From: Alphaproteobacteria bacterium
GTDB lineage: Bacteria > Pseudomonadota > Alphaproteobacteria > Sphingomonadales > Kordiimonadaceae
Reading direction: 5' to 3'
Length of the DNA: 64,000 bases
Assembly: GCA_006226495.1 (NCBI GenBank)
Contig: SBGU01000013.1
Coordinates: forward strand, 1-64,000
Both the position numbers and the translations under genes were made by a program. The notes beneath the pieces are model-generated. The model was not told the DNA's origin, ran no database searches, and saw only the letters and a list, made by a program, of their open reading frames with translations. Below are positions 56,525 to 64,000 of this stretch, piece after piece; within the stretch, counting starts at the first letter, position 1; each line of letters opens with the position of its first letter.

Positions 56525-58831
56525 ATGAAATACCAAACAACGACATCCATCGTTGCGCTGACAGCAGCCCTGCTGGCAGCACCGACCGTGCGCGCGGACG
56601 ATGCGGAGACCGCAACCGACGAACCGACACGGCTTGAGGAAATTGTCATCACGTCGCAGCGCCGCGAAGTCGGCCTGCAGGACAGCGCGCTGGCGGTTTC
56701 CGCCGTCACCGGCGCCAGCCTCGAGAAAGACCGCATCTATAACTATTCCGACCTGGCCCGCAGCGTGGCGTCGCTTTCCTACACGGAAAACTCGCCGCTC
56801 GACCAGGAATTCAACATCCGCGGCATCACCAACACGCGCCTCGATGCGCCGTCTGCCGACCAGTCGATCGGCATTTTTGTCGATGATGTCTATGTCGGCC
56901 GGTCGGGCCTGATGAATGCCGACTTTTTCGATATCGAACGGGTCGAGGTGATCCGCGGCCCGCAGGGCGTGCTTCTGGGCCGCAACGTGGTGGGCGGTGC
57001 CATCAGCATCATCACCGCCAAACCCAGCCAGGAAAGCTCGGCCCATGTGACGTTTGGTTATGGCAACTATAACGCCATGCACACCAACGGTTACATCACC
57101 GGCGGCCTGAGCGACACGGTTTCCGGCCGTTTCTCGTTCCAGGCGCGGCACCATGACGGTTATAACCACGATATCCTGCATGACCGGGATCTGGACAATC
57201 TGGATTCGATCCAGATGCGCGGCCAACTGCTGTTCACACCCGCCGACAGCGACTTCCAGGCCCGCCTGATCGTCGATTATATGAAAGACAGCTCGAACGG
57301 CATCCACCGGGTGGCGATCCCGGACCCGAACAACCCGGGCCTCAATCCCTGGAGCACCACCCGCGCCTATATCGATTCCGTGCGTGAAGGCGGCCTCGAT
57401 ATCCGGGAAAGCCTGCCGGAGCATCCGCGCTACAAGGGCGACGATTTCGACACCGCCCAAGGCCATGACCGCGAAGCCTACAGCATCTCGCTCAATCTCG
57501 AGAAAAAGATCACTGAAAACGTGCTCCTGACCAGCATCACCGGTTATCGGGGCGGCAAGGCAACCGGCATTTACGACCAGTCCGGTGCCGGACCCGACAG
57601 CGGCTATGGCATCATCAGCCCGTTCGCCTTTTCCTTCCCCGTGAACGAGGAAGAGAAGATCGACCAGTTCACCCAGGAACTGCGGCTCACGAGCGACTAT
57701 GCCGACAGCCCGTTCGACTGGATCGCCGGTGTCTATTACCAGCATGACAAGGTCGACAAATACGACAAATACTGGGCGGAAATCCCCGCCGGCCTGCCGA
57801 CCCTGACCGGCGAAAGCCACTGGGACAATGTGGGCAAGACCACCAGCTATGCCGCCTTTGCCCAGCTTGGCTACCGTTTCACCGAACAACTGAAGCTGAC
57901 CGCCGGTGTGCGTTATTCGCATGACAAGAAAACCGGCACCGTGACCGGCATCGCCGTTGAAACCGGCGACAAGTTCAACCCGAACGACACCGTGTCCCTG
58001 ACCCCCATCGTCGGCCTGGCAGAGGGCGAAAGCTTCACCACCGATTATAGCGACAGTTGGGGCGAGGTCACGCCGCAGGCAATCCTGGAATATACCCCGT
58101 CTGAAAACCTGCTTCTGTATGTCAGCGGCGCCAAGGGTTACAAGGGCGGCGGTTTCGAGGACACACCCGCGAACGCCGCCGCCGCGCAGATTTCTTATGA
58201 CCCGGAAACGGTGACCAGCTTCGAAGCCGGCTTCAAGTGGGATTTCCTCGACGGTCGCGCCCGCCTGAACACCGCCGTCTTCTCGATGGATTACAAGAAC
58301 CTGCAGGTTACGCAAACCGATGATGGCTGCCTGTGCAACATCACCGACAACGCCGCCGACGCCAGCATTCGGGGCCTGGAGACCGAGTTCCAGTTTGCCG
58401 CCACCGACTTCCTGTATTTCTGGGCCGCAGCCACGTTCCTCGACACCGAATACAAGGATTTTGTCGACAGCAACGGCCTCGACAATTCGGGCAAAAAGCT
58501 GCAGCGCACGCCCAGCCACCAGTTCAACATCGGCGGCGAAGCCACGTTCGACTTCATGGACATGCCGGATGCCCTGAGCATGCGGGTGAACTACAGCTAC
58601 CAGGGCAAGCTGTACTGGCTGCCGGACAATTTCCAGTATGAGGATGGTTACGGGCTTCTGGATGCCCGCATCACCCTCGACCCGGCGGACAAGAACTGGT
58701 CCTTCTCGGTCTATGGCAAGAACCTGGCCAACACCCTGTACCGGACCAACATCGTGGCCTTCCTGGGCGACGAAGTCTCGACCCTCGGGACCCCGCGGAC
58801 CTACGGCTTCGAAGTATCCCTGGACTTCTAG
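56525..58831 (+). CDS. TonB-dependent receptor of a catabolic region
   Basis: 768 residues from the ATG at 56525 with GGGGAAGGA upstream; an extension to 56417 has no signal peptide. The signal peptide ends in APTVRAD. The TonB-box region RLEEIVITSQRREVGLQDSA, plug (VSAVTGASLEKDRIYNYSDL, IRGITNTRLD, VEVIRGPQGVLLGRN) and terminal strand (YGFEVSLDF) are clear. The QRREVGLQ pattern is typical of sphingomonad-like receptors for aromatic or lipid-like substrates; the ligand is not readable. A SnoaL-like gene follows after tandem hairpins. Confidence 0.92.
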   Translation: MKYQTTTSIVALTAALLAAPTVRADDAETATDEPTRLEEIVITSQRREVGLQDSALAVSAVTGASLEKDRIYNYSDLARSVASLSYTENSPLDQEFNIRGITNTRLDAPSADQSIGIFVDDVYVGRSGLMNADFFDIERVEVIRGPQGVLLGRNVVGGAISIITAKPSQESSAHVTFGYGNYNAMHTNGYITGGLSDTVSGRFSFQARHHDGYNHDILHDRDLDNLDSIQMRGQLLFTPADSDFQARLIVDYMKDSSNGIHRVAIPDPNNPGLNPWSTTRAYIDSVREGGLDIRESLPEHPRYKGDDFDTAQGHDREAYSISLNLEKKITENVLLTSITGYRGGKATGIYDQSGAGPDSGYGIISPFAFSFPVNEEEKIDQFTQELRLTSDYADSPFDWIAGVYYQHDKVDKYDKYWAEIPAGLPTLTGESHWDNVGKTTSYAAFAQLGYRFTEQLKLTAGVRYSHDKKTGTVTGIAVETGDKFNPNDTVSLTPIVGLAEGESFTTDYSDSWGEVTPQAILEYTPSENLLLYVSGAKGYKGGGFEDTPANAAAAQISYDPETVTSFEAGFKWDFLDGRARLNTAVFSMDYKNLQVTQTDDGCLCNITDNAADASIRGLETEFQFAATDFLYFWAAATFLDTEYKDFVDSNGLDNSGKKLQRTPSHQFNIGGEATFDFMDMPDALSMRVNYSYQGKLYWLPDNFQYEDGYGLLDARITLDPADKNWSFSVYGKNLANTLYRTNIVAFLGDEVSTLGTPRTYGFEVSLDF

Positions 58832-58842
58832 AAGCCCTGTGC

Positions 58843-58898
58843 ACCGCCCGGACGCCGGTGTTTCCCCCGGCACCCGGGCGGTCTGCCTTCCGGCAGAC
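58843..58898 (+). terminator. Tandem hairpins after the TonB-dependent receptor gene
   Basis: First stem ACCGCCCGG/CCGGGCGGT (58843-58851, 58874-58882), second stem GTCTGCC/GGCAGAC with a TTCC loop (58881-58898). They overlap by two bases, so they are alternative structures. There is no T-run, so read-through into the SnoaL-like gene is possible. Confidence 0.5.
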
Positions 58899-58954
58899 GC
58901 TTTAGCCCCTGTTTGCGGCCCTTATCTGCCGCCTTTATTTGACGGAGCAACCTG

Positions 58955-59434
58955 ATGATGAAAACCCTGAAAACCGCCGCCTTCGGTCTGCTGCTGGCCT
59001 CAAGCCCGCAAGTGGGCGCCGCGTCGGATGAAGAAGCCAACGCGCTTGATGTCGCCAACCAGATGGTTCAGGCCTGGAACGACCTGGATGTGGACCGCAT
59101 CGCCGACCTGTTCGCCGAAGACGGCGTGCTGCACAGCGTGATGATCGACCCGATCCAGGGCCGCGACAACCTGCACGCCCACATCGGCGCGGTGCTGAAG
59201 GGCGCCAGCCGGCTGGAACTGAACCTCAAGAATGTCGCCGTCAACGGCAATGTCGTGTTCCTTGAGCGCGTGGACGATTTCAACATCGGCGACCTGCATG
59301 GTGCCGTGCCGGTGGTGGGTGTGCTCGTCATCAAGGACGGCCATGTGCAGGAATGGCGCGAATATTATGACCGCAGCCAGCTTCTGAGCCAGATGGGCGT
59401 CAAGGAAATCGACAGCCCGGCCCTGAAACACTGA
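58955..59434 (+). CDS. Exported SnoaL/NTF2-like protein
   Basis: 159 residues with a signal peptide ending near VGAASDEE. The NTF2-like fold is visible in ALDVANQMVQAWNDLDVDRI, FAEDGVLHSVM, GRDNLHAHIGAVLKGAS and VIKDGHVQEWREYYDRS, as in limonene-epoxide hydrolases and SnoaL-like cyclases. Most relatives are cytoplasmic, so the signal peptide is unusual. It lies downstream of the receptor gene and may be co-transcribed. No named function is assigned. Confidence 0.82.
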   Translation: MMKTLKTAAFGLLLASSPQVGAASDEEANALDVANQMVQAWNDLDVDRIADLFAEDGVLHSVMIDPIQGRDNLHAHIGAVLKGASRLELNLKNVAVNGNVVFLERVDDFNIGDLHGAVPVVGVLVIKDGHVQEWREYYDRSQLLSQMGVKEIDSPALKH

Positions 59435-59546
59435 GGTGATGCACTGAGTTGACATGCTGGGTTTTAGCACCGGGTTGAAACACCGGGTTTTCCCATGAGG
59501 CGCGGCGCCAGACGCGGCACCGCCCCGTCCCCAAGGCCTAGTGCCC

Positions 59547-59582
59547 GCCCCGCCGGTCCTCCCCGCGGGGCTTCTTTTTTTT
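59547..59582 (+). terminator. Rho-independent terminator after the exported SnoaL-like gene
   Basis: Stem GCCCCGC/GCGGGGC (59547-59553, 59565-59571) followed on the plus strand by CTTCTTTTTTTT. It is 113 bases beyond the stop codon. Confidence 0.75.
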
Positions 59583-59602
59583 GGGGGGGGCCTTGCACCG
59601 AA

Positions 59603-60135
59603 CCCTGCATCCTGCCCTTCGACAGGCTCAGGGCGAGCGGTGGGGAGACAGTGCAATTGGCGGCCGCCGTTGCCTCCAGTGTCCCCCGCCCTCATACCGC
59701 CGTTCGGGCTGAGCCTGTCGAAGCCCAGGATCAAGGGACGATGCAATAACCGGATACGCGCCGCCCCTGCATCCTGCCCTTCGACAGGCTCAGGGCGAGC
59801 GGTGGGAGCTTCCACCGCAACCATATCGCACTTCCGCCGCCACCTTACCCGTGTCATTCCGGGGCTTGACCCCGGAATCCATAGGCTGTCGGAAAACGGG
59901 CAAGGTCCCGACCAGGCAGGCACCAACCGGGCCGCGTCGAAGACCGCATGGATGGCGGGATCAAGTCCCGCCATGACAAGGGAGAGGTGGCGTGCAGGGA
60001 TATCAACCGTTTACCGCCATACCCTCGCCCCGTTCGGGCTGAGCCTGTCGAAGCCCAGGATCACGGGGCCCCGCGCCAACCGGATACAGCTCGCCCTGCG
60101 TCCTGCCCTTCGACAAGCTCAGGGCGAGCGGGGGT
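59603..60135. repeat. Island of dispersed palindromic repeats
   Basis: Three copies of unit A (CCTGC-TCCTGCCCTTCGACA-GCTCAGGGCGAGCGG type, at 59603-59645, 59765-59807 and 60094-60135) and two copies of unit B (CGTTCGGGCTGAGCCTGTCG-type, 59701-59736 and 60031-60063). The core CTGAGCCTGTCGAAG of B is the reverse complement of the A core, so each B-A pair can fold into a long hairpin. This is the intergenic repeat class common in alphaproteobacterial genomes. Confidence 0.85.
59852..59978. mobile_element. MITE-like element with imperfect terminal inverted repeats
   Basis: 127 bases flanked by TGTCAT and ATGACA. The left arm is TGTCATTCCGGGGCTTGACC with inner palindrome ATTCCGGGG-CTTGA-CCCCGGAAT; the right arm carries ATGGCGGGA-TCAAG-TCCCGCCAT and ends in ATGACA. 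The two arms match imperfectly over about 33 bases in inverted orientation. There is no transposase, so it is a non-autonomous element. Confidence 0.75.
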
Positions 60136-60140
60136 GGGGT

Positions 60141-61991
60141 TCAGGCGGTGACCAGCACATTTCCGGGCGGGGTTTCGGCATAGAGGCGGGCCACTTCGTC
60201 CGGGCGGTTGCGGATGGCGGCGGCCTGGTTGATGGTGCCCTTGTCCGACAGTTCGTGCCGGTCCGCGCTCAGTGGCTTTTCGACGAAGGCAAAACGCCCG
60301 ATGCGGGTGGATTTGCCGGGGTTGGCGGCATTCCACTGGGCCAGCTTGTCGGCAACAGCGGCGCGAATGGTGGTGACCTGGAGCGGGTCGCCCGCCACCG
60401 CGCCACCGGCCATGCCGGACAGGCCCACCATGTTGGGCACGGCCAACAGCGCCAGTTCGTCCCGGCCTTCGCCGCACAGCACCAGATCCGCGACCAGCGG
60501 GCTCAAAGCCGCAACCAGCCCCGCGCGCACACGCCCGCCCGAGACCCAGGTGCCGGTGCCCAGCTTGAATTCCTCAGCCAAGCGGTCGGCGAAATACAGG
60601 CCCGCCGCCACATTGTCGGGATCATGGAAATTCAGCTTGTCGCCCAGCCGGTAAAAACCTTCCTCGTCGAACGCTTCCGCCGTCTTTTCGGGGTCGTGCA
60701 GATAACCGGATGTGATGACATCGCCCTTCATGCGCACTTCATAGGCATCGTCGGTGGGCACCAGCTTCACCGTCAGGCCCGGCAGCGGCAGGCCGACACC
60801 GACCTTGTCGGTATCGAAGAAAATGGCCATGCAGCCGGACGTGGTTTCGGTCGAACCATAACCCGTGGTGATGAAGATCTTGTGGCCGACTTCGGCAACC
60901 GCCATGGCCTGCAGCCGTTCATACACCGGCTGGGGCAGCCCGGCACCGCCATACAGCAAGAGATGCAGGTTCTTGTAGAAAGCCTGCCTGAGTTCCTTGT
61001 CGGCCTCCAAGGCATCCACCAGCATGGCATAGCCAAAGGGCACATTGGCGAAATAGGGCACCGACAGGTCTTTGAGGTTTCTGAGGGTTTTCTCGAACAG
61101 GCCGGGTGCCGGTTTGCCGTCGTCGACATAGAAACTGCCACCGAACACCGCCGCGCCCGACATGTTGCAGGCGCCCGAAACATGGCTCCAGGGCAGCCAG
61201 CACAGAAGCTTGTCGTCCCACTGGTGCGAGCCGCCCAGAATGGTGTGCGCCTGGAAAAGGTTGGTGAGCAGCATGCGCTGGCTTTGCACCACCGCCTTCG
61301 GGCGGCCGGTGGAGCCCGATGTCAGCATATAGGCGGCATGGCCATCGGGGTCGCGGCTCATGATATGGGCGGTCAGGCCCGGGTCGGTCTGGGTCGCGGC
61401 CAGGCTGTCGAACGACAGGGCCGGCACCGACAGGGTTTCCGGGCGGCGGCTGACCACGGTTTCAACCTTCAGGCCCAATGATTTGAGCGCGTCGTCATAG
61501 GGGGCGCCTTCTTCCGCGAACAGGATGCCGGGTTTGACGAGGGAAAACACATGCTTCAGCCGGTCATGGCTGCCGGCCATCAGCGAATAATTGGCGCTCA
61601 CGGGGCACAGGGGCACACCGGCGGCCAGCGCGCCAAAGCGCATCAGCGCATGCGCGACACTGTTGCCGGACAGGATCATCAGCGGCCGGTTCGGCCCGCC
61701 GCCCAGATGCAACAGGCCTTGGGCGATCGACCGCACTTTCGCCAGCATCTGGATATAGGTCAGGCTTTGCCAGTCGCCGGTTTGGGCGTTGCGTTCCGCC
61801 AGCGCAATCTTGTTCGGCTGGCGCGCCGCCTGCCGTTCCAGATGGGCATAAAAGATCGGGTCGAAATCCGGCAGCGGCACCCGGTTTTCAAGGATGAGGG
61901 TGCCGTCCGGGCGGTGTGTCACCGCAATATCGACCGGCGGCAGGTCGATGTCCCGAAAGGCGCTGTCGCCGGTTTTTGATTGCATTAACAT
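60141..61991 (-). CDS. Feruloyl-CoA synthase-like acyl/aryl-CoA ligase
   Basis: 616 residues from the ATG at 61991 with GGGGAGGA upstream; the extension to 62273 is rejected. Motifs of the AMP-binding family are LTSGSTGRPKAVVQSQ, YGSTETTSG and FYRLGDKLNFHDPDN, with SDKGTINQAAAI as the C-terminal lysine region. The stretch FKLGTGTWVSGGRVRAGLVA resembles feruloyl-CoA synthases (about 620 residues), so a phenylpropanoid acid or similar aryl substrate is likely. Position beside SnoaL-like and SDR genes fits a catabolic unit. The stop codon is only 6 bases from a copy of repeat A. Confidence 0.85.
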   Translation of the reverse strand: MLMQSKTGDSAFRDIDLPPVDIAVTHRPDGTLILENRVPLPDFDPIFYAHLERQAARQPNKIALAERNAQTGDWQSLTYIQMLAKVRSIAQGLLHLGGGPNRPLMILSGNSVAHALMRFGALAAGVPLCPVSANYSLMAGSHDRLKHVFSLVKPGILFAEEGAPYDDALKSLGLKVETVVSRRPETLSVPALSFDSLAATQTDPGLTAHIMSRDPDGHAAYMLTSGSTGRPKAVVQSQRMLLTNLFQAHTILGGSHQWDDKLLCWLPWSHVSGACNMSGAAVFGGSFYVDDGKPAPGLFEKTLRNLKDLSVPYFANVPFGYAMLVDALEADKELRQAFYKNLHLLLYGGAGLPQPVYERLQAMAVAEVGHKIFITTGYGSTETTSGCMAIFFDTDKVGVGLPLPGLTVKLVPTDDAYEVRMKGDVITSGYLHDPEKTAEAFDEEGFYRLGDKLNFHDPDNVAAGLYFADRLAEEFKLGTGTWVSGGRVRAGLVAALSPLVADLVLCGEGRDELALLAVPNMVGLSGMAGGAVAGDPLQVTTIRAAVADKLAQWNAANPGKSTRIGRFAFVEKPLSADRHELSDKGTINQAAAIRNRPDEVARLYAETPPGNVLVTA

Positions 61992-62202
61992 ACCACATCC
62001 TCCCCGATGCCAAAATCTGCCGGCGCTGTCGCTGCCGTCCCGATGCCCCTTGGGTCTGTGTGCCGGATTCCGTTCCTTCCCGATTGACGGTGTTCCGGCG
62101 ACCCTATAAGGTTCGTTTATGAAAGTAACAAATGCCGCCGGATGTGCCAATCGAAAAAGCGGGAAGGCACGGCAATAGGGTGCAAACGAGGGTGCAGCAA
62201 AC

Positions 62203-62260
62203 TGTTGCATCAGCAACAAAACACCCGAAAAGCTGTTGCATCCCTGTTGCCGATGCAACA
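62203..62260. promoter_or_regulatory. Paired palindromes upstream of a ligase and a SnoaL-like gene
   Basis: The first, TGTTGC-ATCA-GCAACA, is a perfect 6-base inverted repeat at 62203-62218; the second, TGTTGCATC-N9-GATGCAACA, is a perfect 9-base inverted repeat at 62234-62260. Both carry GTTGC half-sites. They lie in the 311-base divergent promoter between the ligase (minus) and SnoaL-like (plus) genes; the first is 212 bases from the ligase start and the second 43 bases from the SnoaL-like start. They are candidate operators for an unidentified regulator. Confidence 0.6.
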
Positions 62261-62302
62261 GCCCGGGGGCCAAACATGTCGCAACGCGACGGAAAGGTTG
62301 TC

Positions 62303-62725
62303 ATGTCAGCTCATCGCCCGGTTCTGGACGCCATCATCAATGCCTGGAAAGCGGGCGATACCGACACGGTGCTCGGCCTGTTGCATGACGATGTGATCTA
62401 TCATTTCCATGTCGGCACAGCGCCGCTCGTCGGCAAGGCGGCGGTCGAGACTTTCCTCGCCAAATTTGGGGCCGGCCAGACTGACATCAAATGGACCATT
62501 GTGCGCACCCTTGAAGCCGATGGCGCGCTGATGATCGAGGGTATCGACGATTATGTCGACGCCGACGGCATCCATGTGCGCATGCCCTATATGGGCGTGA
62601 TGGAATTCGAGGACGGCAAGGTGAAATACTGGCGCGACTATTTCGACCGGGGTGTGCTGGTGGCCGCCAAGGAAAAACGCACCAACGCCGCCTGGGATGC
62701 GGTGATGGCCGACCTGACACGCTGA
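62303..62725 (+). CDS. SnoaL/limonene-epoxide-hydrolase-like protein
   Basis: 140 residues from the ATG at 62303 (GGAAAGG upstream; earlier in-frame starts at 62276 and 62132 are less likely). The NTF2-like fold is visible in AIINAWKAGDTDTVLGLLHD, VIYHFHVGTAPLVGKAAVET and GVMEFEDGKVKYWRDYFDRG. DVIYHFHVG and DYVDADG carry residues seen in epoxide-hydrolase relatives, but I cannot assign a reaction. It diverges from the ligase gene across an operator-like region. Confidence 0.8.
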   Translation: MSAHRPVLDAIINAWKAGDTDTVLGLLHDDVIYHFHVGTAPLVGKAAVETFLAKFGAGQTDIKWTIVRTLEADGALMIEGIDDYVDADGIHVRMPYMGVMEFEDGKVKYWRDYFDRGVLVAAKEKRTNAAWDAVMADLTR

Positions 62726-62744
62726 AGTCCCGGTTTCGGGAAGC

Positions 62745-62830
62745 CCCCTCACCCTGACCCTCTCCCCTGAGGGGAGAGGGAAACGAAGGCTTGGCGCGCA
62801 TGGCGAGCCTAGCCGCAGTCGGGTGAGGGG
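62745..62830. repeat. Palindromic REP-like element
   Basis: Outer inverted repeat CCCCTCACCC/GGGTGAGGGG (62745-62754, 62821-62830) encloses CTCTCCCC-TGA-GGGGAGAG (62760-62778). A T-run follows at 62831, so the element may also terminate the upstream SnoaL-like gene. Confidence 0.75.
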
Positions 62831-62850
62831 TTTTTGGGGGCCTTTCCCGT

Positions 62851-63378
62851 TCAGAATCTTGAATAGCTCAGATCGCCCTCGCCCCGCGCACCCAGGATCA
62901 TGCGCGGGTCTTCGGGTTTGAAGAGACCCAGGCACCAGCCTTCGGCGGCGGGCATGTCGCGGTTCCAGTCGAACGCCATCTTGCGGTAGGCGATTTTCCA
63001 GTCGCCACCGCGGCGTTCGAACCGGTCGACGATGCGACCGCCCGTCAGGGTATCCCAGGGTTCACCGTCCTTCTCGAAGCGGGCGAAGGTGAACAAGTAA
63101 CTTTCCACATAGGCAATGTCGGCGACCAGGTCGAGATCGATATGGATGTTGCAGACATAATGCGCCATCGGGTGCTTGAGTTTTTTCACCCGCTCGGCCG
63201 CGCCGTCGGCATAGGGATGCGCGAGGCCGGTGTAGGTATTGCCATGTTCTTCCATGGCGTCTGCATGGTAGCAGGATTTGAGGAGCGGGCCGTCGCCCCG
63301 GTCGATCGCGCGGGCGTAATTATAGATCACGTCGCGGATATCCTGTTTGGCCAGCATGGTTTCGATCGTGTTTGCCAT
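62851..63378 (-). CDS. SnoaL-4-like NTF2-family protein
   Basis: 175 residues from the ATG at 63378 (GGAGGCGAAGA upstream). The N-terminal LAKQDIRDVIYNYARAIDRG and the following TYTGLAHPYADG, YVCNIHIDLDLVADIAYVES and GGDWKIAYRKMAFDWNRDM match the SnoaL-4 class related to ring-hydroxylating dioxygenase beta subunits. No signal peptide. It starts 12 bases after an SDR gene, so they are co-transcribed. Catalytic function is unknown. Confidence 0.85.
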   Translation of the reverse strand: MANTIETMLAKQDIRDVIYNYARAIDRGDGPLLKSCYHADAMEEHGNTYTGLAHPYADGAAERVKKLKHPMAHYVCNIHIDLDLVADIAYVESYLFTFARFEKDGEPWDTLTGGRIVDRFERRGGDWKIAYRKMAFDWNRDMPAAEGWCLGLFKPEDPRMILGARGEGDLSYSRF

Positions 63379-63390
63379 TCTTCGCCTCCT

Positions 63391-64000
63391 TCAGCGCACG
63401 GATGCGGCCATGGCGTCGGCCAGGCCCCTGGGGTCGCGGTGCAGGGCGGCCCGCACTTCCATGGCGTGCGGGTCGGTGTCCATTTCCTCGATCCCGGCGC
63501 GGGCGGCGGCGATGCCGGCACGGGCGATGGCCTCGGGCGAGGATTTTTCACGCTGGATATGGGCCGCCATGCGGGTGTCGACCGAACCCACAATCAGCGC
63601 CGACACGGTGGTGCCCTGCCCCGCGAGCTCGGCCCGGATGCAGGTGGATGCCGCGCGCGACGCGAACTTGGACGGGCTGTAACCGCCCATACCGGGCACC
63701 GCGACGATGCCGCCCGCCGACAGCACATTGACGATGGCGCCGCCGCCGTTTTTCTTCAGGACCGGCGCGAACGCCCGGCACATGGATACGACACCAAAAT
63801 AGTTCACCTCCATTTCGGTGCGCATGGCATCCATGGTCGCCGCACCGATCAGGCGCTGGTTGACGAAGGCGCCGGCGTTATTGACCACCAGCGACACATC
63901 GGTGCATTTGGCGGCCGCGGCGGCCACCTGTTCGGGTTTGGTGACATCGAGTGCGATGGCGACCAGATGTTCGGGGTCCGTGGCCACGATGGCCTTGCCG
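63391..64000 (-). CDS. Short-chain dehydrogenase/reductase (partial)
   Basis: The N-terminus (NAD(P)-binding TGxxxGxG part) is outside the window; about 203 residues remain. VVNNAGAF and the catalytic YSPSK (Tyr and Lys, following VLSAGGIVAVPGMGGYSPSK) are present, and the C-terminal helix region AGIAAARAGIEEMDTDP closes it. It is likely an oxidoreductase acting on a hydroxyl or keto group in the catabolic region. The stop codon lies 12 bases before the next gene start, so they are co-transcribed. Confidence 0.88.
   Translation of the reverse strand, partial: GKAIVATDPEHLVAIALDVTKPEQVAAAAAKCTDVSLVVNNAGAFVNQRLIGAATMDAMRTEMEVNYFGVVSMCRAFAPVLKKNGGGAIVNVLSAGGIVAVPGMGGYSPSKFASRAASTCIRAELAGQGTTVSALIVGSVDTRMAAHIQREKSSPEAIARAGIAAARAGIEEMDTDPHAMEVRAALHRDPRGLADAMAASVR

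Noticed and set aside
56372-58873. A minus-strand open frame of 833 codons
   Set aside because: It is antisense to the TonB receptor, with no signal peptide or motif.
59603-60135. CRISPR array
   Set aside because: Repeats are two different inverted families with uneven spacing, without the equal direct repeats and spacers of an array.
59541-61481. A plus-strand frame crossing the repeat island
   Set aside because: Its peptides such as VIPGLDPGIHRL come from translated repeats, and the rest is antisense to the ligase.

Overview
The window is high-GC, densely coded DNA with many 1-4 base start/stop overlaps. It comes from a free-living Gram-negative bacterium, most likely an alphaproteobacterium. 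The supporting signs are a BetI-type regulator, a PleC/PdhS-like histidine kinase, a DUF442-sulfide:quinone reductase fusion, three TonB-dependent receptors, and dispersed palindromic repeats of a kind common in that class. A marine Kordiimonadales- or Sphingomonadales-like lineage is a guess. No rRNA, tRNA, phage, insertion sequence or CRISPR array was seen.

Layout. 0-3.5 kb: two subunits of a molybdenum hydroxylase (large subunit cut by the window edge), a small anchored protein and a patatin-like lipase. 3.9-7.6 kb: a tandem pair of related membrane sensors; the first has no kinase, the second is a full hybrid kinase. 7.6-18.2 kb: mostly housekeeping and stress genes (yaaA, a PLP sulfur-amino-acid enzyme, two GT61 glycosyltransferases, a histidine kinase, gloA, msrC, GNAT, a small membrane protein, an SLC13-type permease). 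18.3-36.3 kb: a complete type II secretion operon (gspC to gspN plus a terminal lipoprotein), next to a TonB-dependent receptor, a large lipoprotein built from two repeats of about 448 residues, and a short prepilin peptidase. I read this as one surface system: secretion machine, likely cargo, receptor and processing enzyme.

36.5-45.5 kb: small exported proteins, a nitroreductase and a phosphatase-superfamily enzyme. Then comes a BetI-like repressor with a perfect 12-bp inverted repeat in front of a TonB-dependent receptor and a PhoD-like phosphodiesterase, which suggests regulated scavenging of a choline-containing phosphoester. 45.6-54.7 kb: a reactive-sulfur unit. Two YeeE/YedE-type transporter halves diverge from an operon of peroxiredoxin, ArsR/BigR-like regulator, persulfide dioxygenase, DUF442-SQR fusion, SulP transporter and a bd-type quinol oxidase with its small subunit. 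It could oxidise sulfide to sulfite, export the product and respire with a sulfide-tolerant oxidase.

54.7-64 kb: a catabolic region with a thiolase lacking its second catalytic cysteine, a third TonB-dependent receptor, three SnoaL/NTF2-like proteins, a feruloyl-CoA-synthase-like ligase and an SDR (cut by the window edge). It is broken up by a repeat island at 59.6-60.1 kb that contains a 127-bp MITE-like element. Most functions are assigned from motifs read directly; substrates are inferred throughout.
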